Both the position numbers and the translations under genes were made by a program. From NCBI GenBank assembly GCA_902783355.1, contig CACZQQ010000063.1, positions 1 through 10,741 on the forward strand: a stretch of 10,741 bases of DNA. Direction: 5' to 3'. Source of the stretch: an uncultured bacterium (GTDB taxonomy: Bacteria > Verrucomicrobiota > Lentisphaeria > Oligosphaerales > Oligosphaeraceae). Under the pieces are notes generated by a model. That model had not been told where the DNA came from. It ran no database searches and worked only from the letters and a program-made list of their open reading frames with translations. Of this stretch, positions 1 through 6,732 are shown piece after piece (positions within the stretch are counted from its first letter, which is position 1; each line of letters opens with the position of its first letter).

Positions 1-450
1 CGCGGCATCCGCTTCAATGCCTTGCTAAGGCATGCACAGGATACCCTTTTCACACTCTCGTACACGCTTCAGGCAAGTCCGCAAATCGCTATCGACTATG
101 GTGCCGAGGTCTATTGCTACCGTCAGAATCCTGCCTCATGCGTCCATGCAATCCCTCTTGGGAAGCGCCTCCACAATCTTGAAATACTCATCGGCGCGCT
201 TGATGAACTTGCGCTTTCCACAAATTACCCGCGTCGCCTCGTAGCCCCGAAGGCCGCAGAGTATCTGTGGGCAATCAAAAAGTTCTCCGCCAATACGGAC
301 GAACGCAATACGCTCCTCCACACCCTTCTGGAAAGCGCGCTTTTCCATGAGCACATTCATCCCGCACTATCACAATATGGCAAGATGAAGCACAGGCTTC
401 TGCTCCGTCTGCTTGCAACTGCCCATTTAGGTGCAATCCGATGGTGGTAG
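1..450 (+). CDS. Glycosyltransferase family 2, C-terminal fragment (5' end outside window)
   Basis: The reading frame is open from base 1 and ends at TAG 448-450, giving about 149 residues; the true start lies upstream of the window. The visible start resembles the end of a GT-A fold family 2 glycosyltransferase: a GIRFN-type stretch, then AQDTLF (comparable to the usual 'ED..F' acid motif), then an aliphatic segment and a Y.YRQNPAS motif typical of polysaccharide glycosyltransferases, followed by a helical tail. Such enzymes add sugars from nucleotide-sugar donors during capsule, exopolysaccharide or O-antigen synthesis at the inner membrane face. The nucleotide-binding half is missing, so donor and acceptor cannot be named. 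GC is about 54% by hand count, against well over 60% in the genes to the right, which hints at a different origin. It converges with the LinD-like gene across 51 bases. Alternative: another sugar-transfer protein with a similar C-terminus. Confidence 0.6.
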   Translation, partial: RGIRFNALLRHAQDTLFTLSYTLQASPQIAIDYGAEVYCYRQNPASCVHAIPLGKRLHNLEILIGALDELALSTNYPRRLVAPKAAEYLWAIKKFSANTDERNTLLHTLLESALFHEHIHPALSQYGKMKHRLLLRLLATAHLGAIRWW

Positions 451-501
451 ATGGGCAAAACTGAAATAGAGATGGTGAAAGTTGGGGAGTGCTGATTACA
501 G
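451..501. other. Convergent intergenic spacer, no terminator seen
   Basis: These 51 bases separate the stop codons of the glycosyltransferase (plus strand) and the LinD-like gene (minus strand). It is AT-richer than its right flank. I find no hairpin with a T run in either direction, so termination is either factor-dependent or occurs within the facing genes. Confidence 0.4.
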
Positions 502-1743
502 CTACTCCGCCCACTCGCGGAAGCGGGAGCCGTTGGCTTCCGCGAGGGCGATGATGCGGTTGGCGGTGGCGCCGATGCGCCATTCGCGCCCCAAGTCCAG
601 CCAATAGAGGCCGTCTTCGCGCCGGAGATACCTTTCGTCCAGGGCGTGTTCAAGGCGTTCGGCGACGGCGGTGTCGTCGCAGGCGCGGGCGGCGGCGGCA
701 AGGAAGGCGGAAAGGACCGTGGCGGGCACGGTCTGCGGGTTCCAGCAGTTGCCGTCGCCGTCAAAGTTGTCGGAGGGATTGTCAAGCACCTCCCAGTCCA
801 GCTTTTCACGCGCCTCCTTCCAGAGGGCGAGGGCGGTCGCGCGGTCTTCGGCCCACGGCTCGTACCAGAGCAGCGACCAGGCGTCAAGCCCCGAATAGCC
901 GCGCGGATAGAAGAGCCCGCTCTTGGTGTGGCAGACCAGATTGAGGACGCCGCCGCCCAGAGACGGATTCCTGTAGTGCGACAGCGCCCACGCCTCCCAT
1001 CGCCGCGCCTCCGTCGTCCAGTCGCCATGCCCCATGGCGGCAAAGAGCTTCAGGGCGTAGTGGGGGTGGTTGTTGCAGGGGAAGAAGAGCAACCCAGGCT
1101 CGCAGGTCACGCCGCCCGACGAGGTCGTGCGCATCTGCTCCACCGTGACGTCGATCAACTTCCGCACATTATAATGTACGCGCGCGCGCGCGTCCCACAC
1201 GAAGTCAAAGCCTTCCGTCCAGTATTTCGTGTCGCCCGTGAACTTTTCATAGAGGGCGAGCAGCTGTAGGAGGTGCCCCGTGTACATGACGTTCTCGCGA
1301 TAGCAGGGATCCGGTGCCCAAGGCTTTTTCCCCCAATAGCTTGCAGACTGCGAGTAGGCCCAGGTCTCACGCCTGAGATAGCGTGTGATGCAATTGTCCA
1401 GAATGCGGCCGACGGTCGCCCGCTGCTCTGCGTCGCCGCGCATGCCGAGCGCCGCCGCCGCATAGCCGGCGAAGGCGATGTTGTAGCGCATCGAGAAGAG
1501 GCCGAACTGGCGCCCGCCGATGTTCCACCACGCCTGCTCTTCCGTGGGCGAAAGGGGGCCGGTCACATGGTCCAGCCAGCGAAGCGCGGCCAGTTCGTCG
1601 GCCGACAGCGGGCGCATCTCCCTTGCCACAGGCTGGTTGGGAGGATATTCGCCCAATGCGGGCTGGCGTGAGCAACAGCAACCGCAGAGGGTCAGCGCCG
1701 CCAGCAGGAGGATGAGCCAAATTGGGGCTTTGTCGTGGGGCAT
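502..1743 (-). CDS. Lipoprotein with linalool dehydratase/isomerase (LinD/Ldi)-like domain
   Basis: 413 residues from ATG 1743. The N-terminus is a lipoprotein signal peptide: short charged n-region (MPHDK), hydrophobic core at 8-19 and a Cys-rich lipobox, most likely cleaved before Cys22 (L-C-G-C). The rest is one helical domain rich in aromatic residues and resembles the Ldi family of (alpha/alpha)6 barrels. The clearest signatures are YRENVMYTGHLLQLLALYE (148-166, His156) and CEPGLLFFPC (214-223). From memory, LinD of Castellaniella uses His129, Cys171 and Cys180; the nine-residue Cys spacing is identical here. LinD converts linalool to geraniol or myrcene, but I do not assign that reaction, since similar barrels also occur in glycan-active enzymes. 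It follows the GldF-GldG-like gene, so it is probably co-expressed with that exporter and surface-anchored. An alternative ATG at 1779 lies one base after the upstream stop and would add 12 residues; 1743 gives the more typical signal peptide. Neither has a clear ribosome binding site. Confidence 0.75.
   Translation of the reverse strand: MPHDKAPIWLILLLAALTLCGCCCSRQPALGEYPPNQPVAREMRPLSADELAALRWLDHVTGPLSPTEEQAWWNIGGRQFGLFSMRYNIAFAGYAAAALGMRGDAEQRATVGRILDNCITRYLRRETWAYSQSASYWGKKPWAPDPCYRENVMYTGHLLQLLALYEKFTGDTKYWTEGFDFVWDARARVHYNVRKLIDVTVEQMRTTSSGGVTCEPGLLFFPCNNHPHYALKLFAAMGHGDWTTEARRWEAWALSHYRNPSLGGGVLNLVCHTKSGLFYPRGYSGLDAWSLLWYEPWAEDRATALALWKEAREKLDWEVLDNPSDNFDGDGNCWNPQTVPATVLSAFLAAAARACDDTAVAERLEHALDERYLRREDGLYWLDLGREWRIGATANRIIALAEANGSRFREWAE
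1166..1193. repeat. Perfect 12-base palindrome next to a (CG)7 tract
   Basis: ACATTATAATGT (1166-1177) equals its own reverse complement and is followed after one base by seven CG units (1179-1192). Bases 1174-1193 alternate purine and pyrimidine without a break, the pattern that favours Z-DNA. It lies inside the LinD-like gene and encodes the D-A-R-A-R-V-H-Y-N part of the protein, so codon choice may explain it. Confidence 0.7.
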
Positions 1744-1780
1744 TGTCTGTTCTGTGGCGGCGGCGCAAGCCGAGGGCATT

Positions 1781-4261
1781 TCACCGCCGTCTTCGCCAGC
1801 CGACAATGGCGGCGCACAGCAGGAGCAGAGCCGGCAGCAGGAGGACGACCTGCGCGGCGACCGCGCGCTCCAGCCCGTCCAGCTTCCGCCGCAGGCCCTG
1901 GAGGACATGGCGCTGGGCGACCTTCGCCTGACGCAGCCGCGCCGCCTCGTGCGTCTCATATTCATCCATAAGACGCTGGATTTCAGGATTTTCTTCGCCA
2001 CCGTCGGCGGCCAGCGGCGCGATGCGCGCCTGTATCTGGACGGCCTCGGCGTAGCCTTCCTGCCAGGCCTTGGTGTCGATGGCCTGGATTTCGCGTTCGG
2101 CTTCGGCGCCCATGGCCTCGATGCGCGTGAAGGTGCGCTTGCGCAGGCCGCGCGTGCGCAGGCGCACAAGCCGGCTGTCGTCGGCCAGCACTTCCGCCGC
2201 GTTGAGGAGGAAGGCGATGTTGTCGGAGATGTCGACTTCGCGCGTCTTGCCCTCCTGGTCGGTGGTGGTGTTGAAGCAGAGGGAGTCGTAGAGCCAGTCG
2301 GCGTCCGCCACCAGAAGGAGTTCGGCGGCGTTCGGGCGTGTGACATGGAGGGCGAGGGGGCGCGGCGGCGCGCCGTCGGGCGCGAAGTCCGCCAGAATGT
2401 CGGCCCCTGTGCGCTGCGCTTCATAGGTGGCCAGCAGGCGGCAGTCGTCGCTGGTGGAGAAGAGCGCGTCGGCCCGGACGTCTGTCTTGGGTGTCACCTG
2501 GAAGGCGCCTGGGCAGAAGAGGCCGATGGCCTGCAGGCCGGCCGTGATGTCAGAGGGCGTGGTGAATTGCGCCTGACGACACATCAGCAGCGTGGGCAGC
2601 ATGGCGACGCCGCGGTTCCGGTCGGTGGTCTGCGTGGCCAGCTTCCGGTCCGCGACGACCTTGTTCTTGATGAGGGCGATGCCAGTCTGCTCTTCGATGA
2701 AGCGCGGCAGCATGGAGGGCGTCGTGTGGCCGTGCGGCCCCTGCGTGAGCAGTTCCGACTGGCAGAGCGGATCCACGCAGACAATCAGGGGGCGCTCCTT
2801 GTTGAAGGCCTCAAGGGCGGCCTCCAGCTCGTCGGAGAGCCTCTTGGGATGGACGATTAATATAACTTCTAGATTTTCAGGTAGTTGTGTTGAATCCGCC
2901 TCAATGGGGACGATCTGGAAGTGTTCCGCGAGGCGCGTGATGCTCCGCCAGGCGGGGCGCAGGTGCTTTCTGTCGGCGGAGACGTGTTCGTTGAGGGGCA
3001 TGGAGGAGATGAGGCCGAGGCGGCGCGGCTTCGTGCGCTGCGAGGCGGTCAGCGCCTTGACGATGGTGTATTCGAGGCGGGTGGCCTCCTTGGGGTCGAA
3101 GTCGGGGATGAGCTGCGGCTTGGCGGCGGATTCGCGCGGCAGGAGGCGCGCCCCAAGGAACCACAGTTCGCCGTTGCTCGTGACGTGGGAGGCCAGGCCG
3201 CCTTCCTGCGCCGCCACCTGCTGCTCGTCGGTGAGCGGGTTGATGATTTCCAGCGTGATTTTCCCGTCGGATTCGGCGGCCATCTGGCGCAGGAGGGCCT
3301 CGATGCGCCTTGCGTAGTTGCGCAGGGGGGCCTGCAGCTCGAAGTTGTCGCGCGAATAGTAGAATTCAATGGTGACGGGCTCCGCGATGGCGTGGATGCT
3401 TTCGCGGGAGCCGGCGTCCAGCGTCCAGAGCCGGTCCGCCGTGAAGTCCAGGCTTCCATGGATGAAGTGGGACAGGACGAGAAGGGCAAGCGGCGGCAGG
3501 AGGCGCAGGGCGTGCCCCTGGCGGCGGCCGCCGTGACGGCGGCGAAGCTTCCATGCGGTGAAGGCCCCCAGCAGCCAGACGAGGCTGGCGAACCAGAGGA
3601 TGTCGCCAAGGCGGACGAGCCCCTGCTGGAAATAGGTGAAATGGCTGTTGATGCCTGCCTGGGCGGCGGCGGCGATGGCCGCGCCGGGGAGGCGCCATTT
3701 GAGCATCAGCAGATTGAAGGGCTGGAAGCCGATGAGCATGAGGGCCAGCCCAGGCAGGATGGCGGCCGCGAAGCTGACGAAGGGGCTCTTGAAGAGGGCG
3801 GAGGCCGCCTGGCTGAAGGCGACGAAGAAGGCGGCCGTCAGCAGGCAGCCCAGATAGCCGGCGGCAATGGGGCCCCAGTCCGGATTGCCCAGCCAGGCGC
3901 AGGCCAGCGGGATGGGCGCCGTCAGCAGGAGCGCCAGAAGGCACAGCAGAAAGCCCGCCGTCAGCTTGGCGGCCACAAGCGCGGAGAAGCCGACGGGGTG
4001 CGACAGCAGCACCTCCAGGGCGCCGCTGCGGTACTCGTCCGACCAGGCCCCCATGCCGAAGGCGGAGCCGAGGAAGAGGAAGAGCCAGGGCTGCCAGACG
4101 AAGAAGCCGTTGAGGTCGGCGCTGTTCTGTTCCAGGAAGCCGCCCAGGGTGAGGGTCAGCAGTCCGCTGACGAGCAGGTAGGCGGCCAGGAGGGTCCAGG
4201 CCTGGGGCGCGGTGAAGGCGCACCACAGTTCACGGCGCAGGATGGTGAGGTAGGAGCGCAT
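1781..4261 (-). CDS. Fused ABC-2 permease and GldG-like auxiliary protein (GldF-GldG type)
   Basis: 826 residues. Residues 1-240 form an ABC-2 type permease with about six membrane segments (near 20-40, 57-70, 95-122, 132-155, 162-185, 220-237) and the family's E-Y-R-S-G-x-L-E motif at 76-83. A further hydrophobic segment at 253-267 leads into a GldG-like domain, opening with the typical LDFTADRLWTLDAG and EPVTIEFYYSRD pattern (271-305). A long extracytoplasmic part, a charged helical region (about 680-795) and a final membrane helix (about 800-822) ending in RRRR follow. In Flavobacterium, GldF and GldG are separate proteins that work with the ATPase GldA in gliding; homologues occur widely in non-gliding bacteria with unknown substrates, so gliding is not implied. 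The ATPase gene lies 16 bases upstream, so the two almost certainly form one complex. Twelve codons at 2858-2893 are unusually AT-rich. Length fits known fused versions. Confidence 0.88.
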   Translation of the reverse strand: MRSYLTILRRELWCAFTAPQAWTLLAAYLLVSGLLTLTLGGFLEQNSADLNGFFVWQPWLFLFLGSAFGMGAWSDEYRSGALEVLLSHPVGFSALVAAKLTAGFLLCLLALLLTAPIPLACAWLGNPDWGPIAAGYLGCLLTAAFFVAFSQAASALFKSPFVSFAAAILPGLALMLIGFQPFNLLMLKWRLPGAAIAAAAQAGINSHFTYFQQGLVRLGDILWFASLVWLLGAFTAWKLRRRHGGRRQGHALRLLPPLALLVLSHFIHGSLDFTADRLWTLDAGSRESIHAIAEPVTIEFYYSRDNFELQAPLRNYARRIEALLRQMAAESDGKITLEIINPLTDEQQVAAQEGGLASHVTSNGELWFLGARLLPRESAAKPQLIPDFDPKEATRLEYTIVKALTASQRTKPRRLGLISSMPLNEHVSADRKHLRPAWRSITRLAEHFQIVPIEADSTQLPENLEVILIVHPKRLSDELEAALEAFNKERPLIVCVDPLCQSELLTQGPHGHTTPSMLPRFIEEQTGIALIKNKVVADRKLATQTTDRNRGVAMLPTLLMCRQAQFTTPSDITAGLQAIGLFCPGAFQVTPKTDVRADALFSTSDDCRLLATYEAQRTGADILADFAPDGAPPRPLALHVTRPNAAELLLVADADWLYDSLCFNTTTDQEGKTREVDISDNIAFLLNAAEVLADDSRLVRLRTRGLRKRTFTRIEAMGAEAEREIQAIDTKAWQEGYAEAVQIQARIAPLAADGGEENPEIQRLMDEYETHEAARLRQAKVAQRHVLQGLRRKLDGLERAVAAQVVLLLPALLLLCAAIVGWRRRR

Positions 4262-4277
4262 GGAAAAGGCGGGGCGG

Positions 4278-4997
4278 CTATTTGCCGACGGTCTTCTTGA
4301 AGAAGGCGGGCAGGTCGTCGGGGACGGGGCCGTCGTAGGCGATTTTGTGCCTTGCGAGGATGAGCACCCTGTCGCAGAGGCGGGGCACTTCGTCCAGCAG
4401 GTGCGTGGAAAGGAGGATGGCGCACTGGCCGGAGAGGCTGCGGATGAGGGCCTGCGTGGCCCCCTTCTGCGTGGGGTCCAGCCCGTCCGTCGGCTCGTCC
4501 AGCAGGAGGAGGGCAGGGCGGTGCAGCAGGGCCTGCGCCAGCCCCAGACGGTGGCGGTAGCCCTTGGAGAGCTGTTCGGCCATGCGGCTGCGCACGGGCG
4601 CCAGCTCGCAGAGCGAGACGGCGCGGTCGACGGCCTCCTCGGCGGCTTTGCCTGACAGGCCGTGGAGGGCGGCGAAGAAGTGGAGGGCCTCCTCGACGCG
4701 GTGGCCGGGCAGAGGCGGCGCGTTCTCCGGCAGATAGCCCAGATGGCGTTTGGCGGCCGCGTCGCCCACGGGCAGGCCGCAGAGGCGGATCTCGCCCGCG
4801 TCTGGCGCCAGATAGCCGCTGGCCAGCCGCATCAGCGTGGTCTTGCCCACGCCGTTCTCGCCCAGAAGGGCGACGATCTGCCCTGCGGGGATGGCCAGGT
4901 CGAGGCCGTCGAGGACGGCATGGCCGGCGAAGCCCTTGGCGACATGCCTGAATTCCAGGGCGGGCGGCGTTTCGGCGGCGGTGGGTTTCGCTCTCAT
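4278..4997 (-). CDS. ABC transporter ATP-binding protein, GldA-like
   Basis: 239 residues, a complete single nucleotide-binding domain. Walker A is GENGVGKT (46-53). The Q-loop position reads YLPEN (88-92), with Glu where many ABC ATPases have Gln, as seen in several ABC-2/GldA-type proteins. The signature is LSKGY (143-147), Walker B LLLLDEP (163-169) with the following TDGLD D-loop (170-174), and the H-loop His is 199. All catalytic elements are present, so it should hydrolyse ATP and power the permease encoded immediately downstream. Its ATG overlaps the stop codon of the McsA-McsB fusion gene (ATGA, four bases), and a GGAG Shine-Dalgarno sequence sits eight bases upstream, so translation is probably coupled. 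The short C-terminal extension ending DLPAFFKKTVGK is small. The transported substrate cannot be inferred. Confidence 0.93.
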   Translation of the reverse strand: MRAKPTAAETPPALEFRHVAKGFAGHAVLDGLDLAIPAGQIVALLGENGVGKTTLMRLASGYLAPDAGEIRLCGLPVGDAAAKRHLGYLPENAPPLPGHRVEEALHFFAALHGLSGKAAEEAVDRAVSLCELAPVRSRMAEQLSKGYRHRLGLAQALLHRPALLLLDEPTDGLDPTQKGATQALIRSLSGQCAILLSTHLLDEVPRLCDRVLILARHKIAYDGPVPDDLPAFFKKTVGK

Positions 4998-6721
4998 TCC
5001 TCCGGCTCCGGGATATACATGGCCAGCCGCAGCAGATGCGGATTGTGCTTGTAGTAGAGCTCAAGCCTTTCGGTGTCCTGGCCGCTGGGCGTCGTTGACA
5101 GCACATAGCAGGAGAGCAGCCGCTCGAAGTTGAGGCCGGGAAGCATGCCCAGCTCGTGCCCCAGCCAGAGGAGGGAGATGGCCTGGCAGACCTCCTCGCG
5201 GTCCATGAGGCGCGCGCGCGCGGTCGTGGCGAAGGTCTTGGCGATCTTGTCGATGAGGCGTATCCTGCTGGCGCGGTTCCCCGACAGGAAGGCGCGAGAT
5301 TCGCGCTCGTGCTGCGCAAGGGCGAGGGAGGCGCGGCGGAGCGCCTGGCATTTGCTCATGAGGGTGCCCCCCATGGCGAAGGGCGTGCGCAGGACGAAGA
5401 TGTCGCCGATGTTGTCGCCGTTGCTGTCGCGCAGCAGCGGCGACAGCGAAAGCCCCATCTGGCGGCACGCCTGGACGAGCTTGCCCTCCATCTTCTCGAA
5501 GGCGAGCGCGGGCAGGTGGAGGACGCAGCCTATGTTGACGCCGCTGCCCATGTAGTGGACATCGTGGCTGACGGCGCCGAACTCCTGGTCGGAGGCGAAA
5601 AGCAGCGCCCCCTGCAGGCGCCGCTCCAGCGCGGCCATGAGCGCCACGTTCTTCTGGAAGTCCAGGGGGCCGCCCAGCAGGGTGATGCGCAGGTGGTCGC
5701 GGTCGTTGATGGCGGCGGCCAGGCGGTAGTTGCGCGAACGGACGAGGCGGGCGCCGGGCTCGCCGAAGAAGAATTTGGGGGTGTCGGCCCAGCGGGTGAA
5801 GAAGAGCTGGTTGCGGTCGTGGTTGTCGAGGTCCTCGGGGTTGATGACCTCCGCGTCGGCGAAGAGGGGGTCCTCCAGCAGGACGGGCAGGATTTCGTCG
5901 ACGACGGCCTCCGCGTCCGGCACCTTCTCGTTCCTGTAGGGGGGCATCGGGAGGCCGGCCAGGTTGCGGGAGAAGTTCACGAAGCTGGACAGCAGGATGA
6001 GGGGCTTCTGGTCGGGGGCGGGATAGGGGTCCCACGGGAGCCAGGGCTGGCATCCGTCGAAGCCGGGGAGCTTGTAGGGGTAGTCGGGCTGCTTGAGGAA
6101 GGCGGCGATGGCCTGCCGCTCCAGCGCCTCGTCGCTCCTGTGCTCGCGTATGCGCCCCAGCTTCAGGAGGGCCTGGTTGACGGTCTCCAGGCGCGTCTTC
6201 ATGGCGGCGGCCTGCTCGTAGCGCTCGGCCTTGGCGGCCTCCTCCATGCGGCGCTTGATGTCCTGCGCCTCCAGCGTCAGCTTGAGCTGGTCCGGCGTCT
6301 GGGAGAGCATGAGCGTGCTCTCGTTGCGGTGCCGCCTCTGCTCCTCCAGGGCGCCTCCGAGAATCTCGCGGATGGTGTCCCTGAAGGTCTCCACGCAGGC
6401 GGGGCAGCCGATGACGTGCTTCTCCCGCACGGCGGAGAGCTTGTGGCCGCATTCCGGACAGGCCTTGTCCTGGATTTCGGTGGCGACCTGCTGCGCGATG
6501 GCCAGGAGGTCGCCCTCCAGCAGCTGGCTCAGGTCGAGGCCGCTGGCCTTGATGGCGGCCTGGAGCGCGCGCGTCATCCCGTCCTCGCTGTCGTTGCCGG
6601 CCAGCATGGCGAGGGCGCAGGGGGGGCACAGGTTGTAGGCGCGGACGTCGCCGTTGAGGCCCGCGGCGCGGATGTGGATGACCGCCGGGCGGACATGGCA
6701 TCTTTCGCAGAGTTCAGGCAT
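4994..6721 (-). CDS. McsA-McsB fusion protein with degenerate ATP:guanido phosphotransferase domain
   Basis: 575 residues from ATG 6721. Residues 1-190 match McsA: two four-Cys zinc sites (C5, C8, C32, C35 and C88, C91, C106, C109) and a UVR-type helix pair at about 148-185. Residues 236-575 match McsB, the protein-arginine kinase that marks proteins for ClpCP in Firmicutes; anchors are DHLRIT (342-347), LHLPAL (401-406) and IGDIF (438-442). Key residues are changed when aligned by hand to Bacillus McsB and arginine kinase. SSRxRxARN reads SSFVNFSRN (245-253), NEEDHLR reads NDRDHLR (339-345), the reactive Cys position is Asp387, the next Arg position is Asn396, and the RGxxGE loop is absent (Ser427 replaces Arg). 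Only the DHLR arginine (345) remains. It is therefore probably not an active arginine kinase but may act as a regulator or adaptor. It lies 11 bases after mgtE and overlaps the ABC ATPase gene by four bases. A separate intact McsB elsewhere in the genome is possible. Confidence 0.85.
   Translation of the reverse strand: MPELCERCHVRPAVIHIRAAGLNGDVRAYNLCPPCALAMLAGNDSEDGMTRALQAAIKASGLDLSQLLEGDLLAIAQQVATEIQDKACPECGHKLSAVREKHVIGCPACVETFRDTIREILGGALEEQRRHRNESTLMLSQTPDQLKLTLEAQDIKRRMEEAAKAERYEQAAAMKTRLETVNQALLKLGRIREHRSDEALERQAIAAFLKQPDYPYKLPGFDGCQPWLPWDPYPAPDQKPLILLSSFVNFSRNLAGLPMPPYRNEKVPDAEAVVDEILPVLLEDPLFADAEVINPEDLDNHDRNQLFFTRWADTPKFFFGEPGARLVRSRNYRLAAAINDRDHLRITLLGGPLDFQKNVALMAALERRLQGALLFASDQEFGAVSHDVHYMGSGVNIGCVLHLPALAFEKMEGKLVQACRQMGLSLSPLLRDSNGDNIGDIFVLRTPFAMGGTLMSKCQALRRASLALAQHERESRAFLSGNRASRIRLIDKIAKTFATTARARLMDREEVCQAISLLWLGHELGMLPGLNFERLLSCYVLSTTPSGQDTERLELYYKHNPHLLRLAMYIPEPEE
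5006..5009 (-). promoter_or_regulatory. Ribosome binding site of the ABC ATPase gene
   Basis: On the minus strand GGAG lies eight bases before the ATG at 4997, inside the end of the McsA-McsB fusion gene. A second GGAGGA abuts the ATG and is too close to be the main site. With the ATGA overlap this points to efficient coupled initiation. Confidence 0.55.
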
Positions 6722-6732
6722 GAGCGTCAGGC

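Noticed and set aside
1744..2424. N-terminal extension of the LinD-like frame up to 2424
   Set aside because: It overlaps the end of the GldG-like part and has no family similarity; the lipoprotein signal peptide marks the start at 1743 (or at 1779).
1520..2860. Long plus-strand open frame opposite the GldF-GldG and LinD-like genes
   Set aside because: It is antisense to two well-supported genes, has Gly/Arg/Val-rich low-complexity content typical of high-GC shadow frames, and shows no known domain.
2921..4300. 459-residue plus-strand open frame
   Set aside because: It is rich in Gly, Glu and Gln as the complement of the permease codons, with no hydrophobic or domain pattern of its own.
5211..5222. 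Further CG repeat as a functional element
   Set aside because: It is only six units and encodes an Ala-Arg run in a GC-rich gene; the similar run near 8394-8403 has the same explanation.
5061..6701. 546-residue minus-strand open frame in another phase
   Set aside because: It overlaps the McsA-McsB fusion on the same strand and is Pro/Arg/His-rich, the usual off-frame product of GC-rich coding DNA.
4994..6721. UvrB or UvrC repair protein
   Set aside because: Only the short UVR-type helix is shared; the zinc sites and guanido kinase fold identify a McsA/McsB-type protein.
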